Below are positions 59,826 through 64,000 of a DNA stretch of 64,000 nucleotides, piece after piece. The stretch is from assembly GCF_013450295.1 (NCBI RefSeq), contig NZ_SKBR01000003.1, forward strand, positions 806,001 to 870,000. Direction: 5' to 3'. The translations under genes and the position numbers were made by a program. The notes beneath the pieces were generated by a model. The model saw nothing but the letters and a program-made list of their open reading frames with translations, made no database searches and was not told the origin of the DNA. Each line of letters begins with the position of its first letter. Position 1 is the first letter of the stretch. Source of the stretch: Streptomyces sp. AJS327 (GTDB lineage Bacteria > Actinomycetota > Actinomycetes > Streptomycetales > Streptomycetaceae).

Positions 59826-60653
59826 GTGGAGTTGATCCGGCGCGCCGCCGATCGCGGCATCGTCACGCTCACCCTGGACTCACCGCGCAACCGCAACGCG
59901 CTCTCCGCCCAGCTCGTCGCGGAACTGTACGCGGCGCTCGCCGAGGTGGAGACCGACCCGGAGACGCGGGCGGTGCTGCTCACCCACACCGGGGGCACCT
60001 TCTGCGCCGGGGCCGACCTCACCGAGGCGAGCGCGGCGGACACCCCCGCCTCGCCGAGTTCAGCCCCGCTGGACCTCGCCCGGCTGCTGCGCCGGCTGGT
60101 GGAGTTCCCCAAGCCGGTGGTCGCGCGGGTCACCGGCCATGTGCGGGCGGGGGGAACGGGCCTGCTCAGCGCGTGTGACATCGCGGTGGCCGGGCCGGGC
60201 GCCACCTTCGCCTTCACCGAGGCCAGGATCGGGCTGGCGCCCGCCGTCATCTCGATGCCGGTGCTGCCCCGCGTGGACCCGCGCGCGGCGGCCCGCTACT
60301 ACCTCACCGGGGAGCGGTTCGACGCCGCCGAGGCCGCCCGCATCGGCCTGGTGACCCTCGCCGCCGAACCGCCCCGGGACGCCCCCGAGGCGACCGGCGA
60401 CCCCGCCGGGGCGGCGGAGGCCGCCGAGGCCGCCGTGGACACCGCGCTGGCACCGGTACTCGACGGGCTGCGGCGCGGCTCCCCGCAGGGCCTCGCGGAG
60501 TCCAAGGCGCTGGTCACCGCGGAGGTCCTCCGCGCCTTCGACCGGGACACGGGTACGCTCGCTGAACTGTCCGCGCGCCTGTTCGCCTCCGGGGAAGCCC
60601 GCGAGGGCATGGCCGCCTTCCTCGAACGACGGGATCCCGCATGGGTGTGCTGA
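59826..60653 (+). CDS. Enoyl-CoA hydratase/isomerase (AtuE/LiuC-like)
   Basis: A 275-residue crotonase-fold enzyme. The oxyanion block is GGTFCAGADLTE (56-67), followed by VRAGGTGLLSACDIAVAG and the Glu132 block FAFTEARIGLAP. The first catalytic Glu of classical hydratases (GGGCEL) is replaced by Gly in AGGTGLLS, a pattern seen in the methylglutaconyl-CoA and isohexenylglutaconyl-CoA hydratase group. Residues 185-205 are an Ala/Glu-rich insert. The GTG at 59826 follows CGAGGAG. The stop is overlapped by tetR. Confidence 0.9.
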   Translation: MELIRRAADRGIVTLTLDSPRNRNALSAQLVAELYAALAEVETDPETRAVLLTHTGGTFCAGADLTEASAADTPASPSSAPLDLARLLRRLVEFPKPVVARVTGHVRAGGTGLLSACDIAVAGPGATFAFTEARIGLAPAVISMPVLPRVDPRAAARYYLTGERFDAAEAARIGLVTLAAEPPRDAPEATGDPAGAAEAAEAAVDTALAPVLDGLRRGSPQGLAESKALVTAEVLRAFDRDTGTLAELSARLFASGEAREGMAAFLERRDPAWVC

Positions 60654-61258
60654 ACGCACGCGGCGACGCGCGCGGCGCGGCGCCCAAGCAGGACCGCAGC
60701 CGCGCGACGCGGCGCCGGCTGCTGGAGTCGGCGGTGACGTGCCTGGCCGAGCGCGGCTGGACCGGCAGCACCGTCTCCGTGGTCGCGGAGCACGCGGGCG
60801 TCTCGCGCGGCGCCGCCCAGCACCACTTCCCCACCCGGGAGGACCTGTTCACGGCCGCCGTCGAGTACGTCGCGGAGGAACGCACCCGCGCGCTGCGCGA
60901 GTTGCCGCGCGAGTCGCCGGTCGCCACCGCCGTGGAGGCCCTGGTGGACCTCTACACCGGCCCGCTGTTCCGGGCCGCGCTGCACCTGTGGGTGGCCGCC
61001 TCCAACGAGCCGCAACTCGGCCCGCGCGTACGGGATCTGGAGGCCAGGTTCGGACGTGAGTCGCACCGGATGGCCGTCGAACTGCTCGGTGTGGACGAGT
61101 CGGTGCCGGGCGCCCGCGAGACCGTCCAGGGGCTGCTGGACATGGCGCGCGGGCTGGGCCTGGCCAACCTGCTCACGGACGACAGCGCGCGCCGCGCCCG
61201 CGTGGTCGCCCAGTGGGCGCGGCTGGTGGAGGACACCCTCCGCACCGCCCACCCGTAG
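60641..61258 (+). CDS. TetR-family regulator of the acyl-CoA cluster
   Basis: A 205-residue TetR protein. The HTH is GSTVSVVAEHAGVSRGAAQHHF (about residues 42-62 with flanks) with the typical wing start PTREDLFTAAVEYV. The C-terminal domain resembles TetR proteins that control branched-acid and terpene catabolism (AtuR, LiuR-like). The ATG at 60641 lies 13 bases inside the hydratase gene, showing translational coupling. The likely targets are the genes upstream. Confidence 0.9.
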   Translation: MGVLNARGDARGAAPKQDRSRATRRRLLESAVTCLAERGWTGSTVSVVAEHAGVSRGAAQHHFPTREDLFTAAVEYVAEERTRALRELPRESPVATAVEALVDLYTGPLFRAALHLWVAASNEPQLGPRVRDLEARFGRESHRMAVELLGVDESVPGARETVQGLLDMARGLGLANLLTDDSARRARVVAQWARLVEDTLRTAHP

Positions 61259-61393
61259 CCACCGGGACCGGGACGGGGACCGCCGACCGGGAACCGCCGG
61301 AGCTGAAGGCCGCAGAACGGCAGCCGCGCCCGGCGGTGTTCACCCCGCCCGGTGGGGCCACGGACCGCCCGGCCTCCGGAACCGCTCCGGCCG

Positions 61394-61424
61394 CAGGGCC
61401 GTTGGCCCGACGCCAACGGCCCTG
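61394..61424. terminator. Bidirectional terminator hairpin
   Basis: CAGGGCCGTTGGC (61394-61406), loop CCGAC and GCCAACGGCCCTG (61412-61424) form a perfect 13-bp stem between the convergent tetR and citrate synthase genes. Confidence 0.75.
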
Positions 61425-61492
61425 GAACCGGCGGTCGTTCACCAACGCATCGCGCGTAGCGGCGAGTTGGGCAATCCACCTGCGGACTGCGG

Positions 61493-62584
61493 TCAGTTGC
61501 TGGGGGCGCCGAGCTGGTCGGGGGTGCGCGGACCGGGGCCGACGTACCGGGCGGAGGGCCGGACCAGCCGCCCCGTCCGCTTCTGCTCCAGGATGTGCGC
61601 CGACCAGCCCGCCGTACGGGCACAGGTGAACATCGAGGTGAACATCTCGGCGGGAACCTCGGCGAAGTCGAGCACGATCGCCGCCCAGAACTCCACGTTC
61701 GTCTCCAGCACCCGGTCGGGGCGCCGCTCCCGCAGCTCCGCGAGCGCGGCCCGCTCCAGGGCCTCCGCCACCTCGTAGCGCGGGGCGTTCAGCTCCCGTG
61801 CCGTCCGGCGCAGCACCCGCGCCCGCGGGTCCTCGGCCCGGTACACCCGGTGCCCGAAGCCCATCAGCCGCTCACCCCGGTCGAGTTGGTCCTTGACGTA
61901 GGCCCGCGCGTCACCGCTGCGCTCGATCTCCTCGATCATGCCGAGGACGCGGGAGGGGGCGCCGCCGTGCAGTGGGCCCGACATGGCGCCGACCGCCCCG
62001 GAGAGCGCGGCGGCCACGTCCGCGCCGGTGGAGGCGATGACGCGGGCGGTGAACGTGGAGGCGTTCAGGCCGTGTTCGGCGGCCGAGGTCCAGTAGGCGT
62101 CCACGGCGGCGACGTGCTTCGGGTCCGGCTCACCACGCCAGCGGCGCATGAACCGCTCGACGACGGTGTCGGCCTTGTCGATCTCCCGCTGCGGCACCAT
62201 CGGCAGCGACTGGCCACGCGCCGACTGGGCGACGAAGGACAGCGCCATCACGGCCGCCCGGGAGAGGTCCTCGCGCGCCTGCCGCTCGTCGATGTCCAGC
62301 AGCGGCCGCAGCCCCCAGACGGGTGCGAGCATCGCCAGCGCGGACTGCACGTCGACCCGCACGTCCCCCGAGTGGACCGGGATCGGGAACGGCTCGGCGG
62401 CCGGGAGGCCCGGCTCGAAACCGCCGTCCACCAGCAGTCCCCAGACCTCGCCGAAGGAGACCCGGCCGACCAGGTCCTCGATGTCGACCCCGCGGTAGCG
62501 GAGCGCGCCGCCCTCCTTGTCGGGCTCCGCGATCTCCGTCTCGAACGCGATGACTCCCTCAAGTCCGGGTACGAAATCGGACAT
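61493..62584 (-). CDS. Citrate synthase 2 (citrate/methylcitrate synthase-like)
   Basis: A 363-residue citrate synthase-fold enzyme joining acetyl-CoA and oxaloacetate. The catalytic histidines are His206 (GPLHGGAPS) and His245 (GFGHRVY), and AEHGLNAST (His171) is intact. The third catalytic residue is Glu298 (TNVEFW) where typical enzymes have Asp (NVDF). It is shorter than hexameric type II enzymes. It is divergent from pdxH. The ATG at 62584 (MSDFVPGLEG) is the family start; no strong ribosome site is seen. Confidence 0.9.
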   Translation of the reverse strand: MSDFVPGLEGVIAFETEIAEPDKEGGALRYRGVDIEDLVGRVSFGEVWGLLVDGGFEPGLPAAEPFPIPVHSGDVRVDVQSALAMLAPVWGLRPLLDIDERQAREDLSRAAVMALSFVAQSARGQSLPMVPQREIDKADTVVERFMRRWRGEPDPKHVAAVDAYWTSAAEHGLNASTFTARVIASTGADVAAALSGAVGAMSGPLHGGAPSRVLGMIEEIERSGDARAYVKDQLDRGERLMGFGHRVYRAEDPRARVLRRTARELNAPRYEVAEALERAALAELRERRPDRVLETNVEFWAAIVLDFAEVPAEMFTSMFTCARTAGWSAHILEQKRTGRLVRPSARYVGPGPRTPDQLGAPSN

Positions 62585-63181
62585 CAGGCGGCTCCCTCAT
62601 GCTGGGCCGCCAGGCGCGCTGACGGCGGTCGGCCGGACTGGCTGCGGGACCGGGCGGTGTCCACCGGGTCCGCCACGACCGGCGGTTCCACGCGCCGCCC
62701 CGTCGGGTCCGGCGCGGCGGTGTCCCCGTCGGGCGGCCCGCCGGAGGTGTCCGGACGGCTACCAGCGGCGACCCACCGGGCGGGCCGGGGTGACGCGCCG
62801 ACGAGCGGTCGGGGCGCTCCGGGTGGAGCGGCCACGATAGTCGGGGGCGCCGGGATCCCACATCCACGGAACACCTGATTCTCGACGGTTCGCGGGCGCG
62901 TGGCAGGGTGCGGCGGCGTGAGAAGCGGCACAGGGGGCCGGGGAGGCGGCGGAGGTGTAGCCGGGGGCGGGCGGGGTAGACAGGAGGCCGCGCCCGCGCC
63001 GATCCGGCGCCGTGCGGCGAGGCGCCTTCGGATCCTGGGCCACCGAAGCGACCAGGTGCCCCGTACCCGGTCCGTACCCGGTCCGGCGCCGTCCCCGGCC
63101 GCCAGCCGGTGCGCGGCCACCACCCGGTCCTCCCCGGAGATCCCCGAGATCCCGTGGGCTCCCCGGCCGGGTCGCGGCGGC
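62585..63181. other. Divergent intergenic region, no gene seen
   Basis: About 600 bp between the citrate synthase and pdxH starts. The composition is G/C-rich with GTCGGGTCCGGCG-type runs. Overlapping open frames are Arg/Pro-rich on both strands. A CAAGAT box lies just before pdxH. Confidence 0.45.
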
Positions 63182-63187
63182 ATGCTG

Positions 63188-63193
63188 CAAGAT
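63188..63193 (+). promoter_or_regulatory. Candidate -10 box for leaderless pdxH
   Basis: CAAGAT ends 7 bases before the GTG at 63200, the spacing expected for transcription starting on the start codon. No -35 consensus lies at the matching distance, so this is tentative. Confidence 0.3.
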
Positions 63194-63199
63194 GGCCGC

Positions 63200-64000
63200 G
63201 TGGTCCCTTCTGATAGCTCTGCCGCCGCCGCCAGTTCTGACGAATCCCACGACGCGCCCGCCCCCGAGGCCCGCTCCGGCGCCCCGGACGCCTCCCCACC
63301 GGCCGTCGCCGACGCGCCCACCCACCCCGCGACCTCGCTGGACCCGGCCGCCATGCGCGCCCGGTACCGGGCGCGGGGCCTCTCCGAGGACGAGCTGGCG
63401 CCCGACCCCTTCACCCAGTTCGCCCGCTGGTTCGCCGACGCCTACCAGAGCGGGCTGCACGAGCCGAACGCGATGATCCTCTCCACCGCCGACGCCGACG
63501 GCCGCCCCAGCTCCCGCACGGTGCTGCTGAAGCGGCACGACGCGCGCGGCTTCGTGTTCTACACCAACCACGGTTCGCGCAAGGGCCGGGAGCTGGACGT
63601 GAACCCGCGCGTCTCGCTGCTGTTCCCCTGGCACGGCATCGCCCGCCAGGTGATCGTCTCCGGTACGGCCCGGCGCGTCGGCCGCGAGGAGACGATCGCC
63701 TACTTCCGGACCCGTCCGCACGGGTCGCAGTTGGGCGCCTGGGCGAGCGAGCAGTCCTCGCGGATCGCCACCCGAGCCGAACTGGACCGGATGTACGAGG
63801 AGTTGGCCGAGCGCTACCCGGAGGGCACCGATGTGCCCGCGCCGCCGCAGTGGGGTGGCGTCCTGGTGCGCGCGGAGAGCGTCGAGTTCTGGCAGGGCCG
63901 GGAGAACCGGCTGCACGACCGGCTCCGCTACGTACGCCGGGCCGCGGACGCCACCGCCGCGCCCGGGGGGACCGACGACGGCCCGCCGTCCCCGGCGGAG
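63200..64000 (+). CDS. pdxH: Pyridoxamine 5'-phosphate oxidase (3' end outside window)
   Basis: The first 267 residues of PdxH, which oxidises pyridoxine or pyridoxamine 5'-phosphate to PLP using FMN. Conserved blocks are MRARYRARGLSEDELAPDPF, AMILSTADADGRPSSRTVLL, FVFYTNHGSRKGRELDVNPR, SLLFPWHGIARQVIVSGTAR and RPHGSQLGAWASEQSS. The final RLERLAP-type end is not reached; after RLRYVRR an extra Ala/Gly/Pro-rich stretch begins. The GTG at 63200 gives a 50-residue Ala/Ser/Pro leader; the ATG at 63182 or 63353 are alternatives. Confidence 0.9.
   Translation, partial: MVPSDSSAAAASSDESHDAPAPEARSGAPDASPPAVADAPTHPATSLDPAAMRARYRARGLSEDELAPDPFTQFARWFADAYQSGLHEPNAMILSTADADGRPSSRTVLLKRHDARGFVFYTNHGSRKGRELDVNPRVSLLFPWHGIARQVIVSGTARRVGREETIAYFRTRPHGSQLGAWASEQSSRIATRAELDRMYEELAERYPEGTDVPAPPQWGGVLVRAESVEFWQGRENRLHDRLRYVRRAADATAAPGGTDDGPPSPAE

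Overview
The window is high-GC actinomycete chromosome and reads as Streptomyces or a close relative. Coding regions have strongly G/C-biased third codon positions. GTG starts are common, and genes in operons overlap by 4 bp (GTGA or ATGA). Sugar ABC operons carry no ATPase of their own, and the regulators are of families abundant in Streptomyces (ROK, TetR, MarR, LysR, AraC). I see no rRNA or tRNA genes, no CRISPR array, no transposase or integrase and no phage genes, so this looks like ordinary vertically inherited chromosome with some accessory metabolism.

Layout: (1) 1-7.2 kb is an accessory mixture: the start of an MHS-type symporter, a lysR-cupin pair, a GNAT acetyltransferase with a repeat-expanded insert, a DinB-like TIGR03084 protein, an AraC regulator and a secreted intradiol dioxygenase. 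(2) 7.2-10.3 kb holds a giant D-lactate/glycolate dehydrogenase (FAD plus Fe-S fusion) with a Cys/Gly-rich tail. (3) 11.7-19.96 kb is an alpha-glucan or oligosaccharide utilisation operon: promoter with a ROK-type palindrome, ROK regulator, two ABC permeases, lipoprotein binding protein, GH15 and GH31 hydrolases, and a strong hairpin at the end. (4) 21.2-31.1 kb holds serC, a PPOX-fold protein, a TetR/ABC-exporter pair around a clear operator, GNAT, a beta-propeller surface protein and an aldo/keto reductase. (5) 31.2-41.8 kb holds a CtpE-like P-type ATPase, DUF2530, a purine-type NCS2 permease, an RHH protein, a MarR/MFS pair, a LigT-type 2',3'-cyclic phosphodiesterase, and a divergent FBP/TetR pair. 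(6) 41.8-51.7 kb holds a sacsin/Hsp90-like ATPase, a DHA2 exporter behind two metal-sensor-like palindromes, a Cys/Met-type PLP enzyme, a secreted Ig-like protein and a MarR/cupin divergent pair. (7) 52.3-61.3 kb is a six-gene acyl-CoA cluster (AtuA, carboxylase beta and alpha, acyl-CoA dehydrogenase, enoyl-CoA hydratase, TetR) that matches the acyclic-terpene (Atu) gene set and partly the leucine (Liu) set. (8) 61.5-64 kb holds citrate synthase 2 and the start of pdxH.

The most informative signals are regulatory and architectural. Several intergenic palindromes sit exactly on promoter elements next to a matching regulator (ROK, TetR twice, MarR twice, LysR) or, once, in front of an exporter with no regulator nearby. 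Many otherwise conserved enzymes carry low-complexity Gly/Ala/Ser/Thr/Pro/Asp inserts or tails, some encoded by visible DNA minisatellites. I found no clearly unprecedented multi-gene system; the best candidates for new biology are listed as findings.
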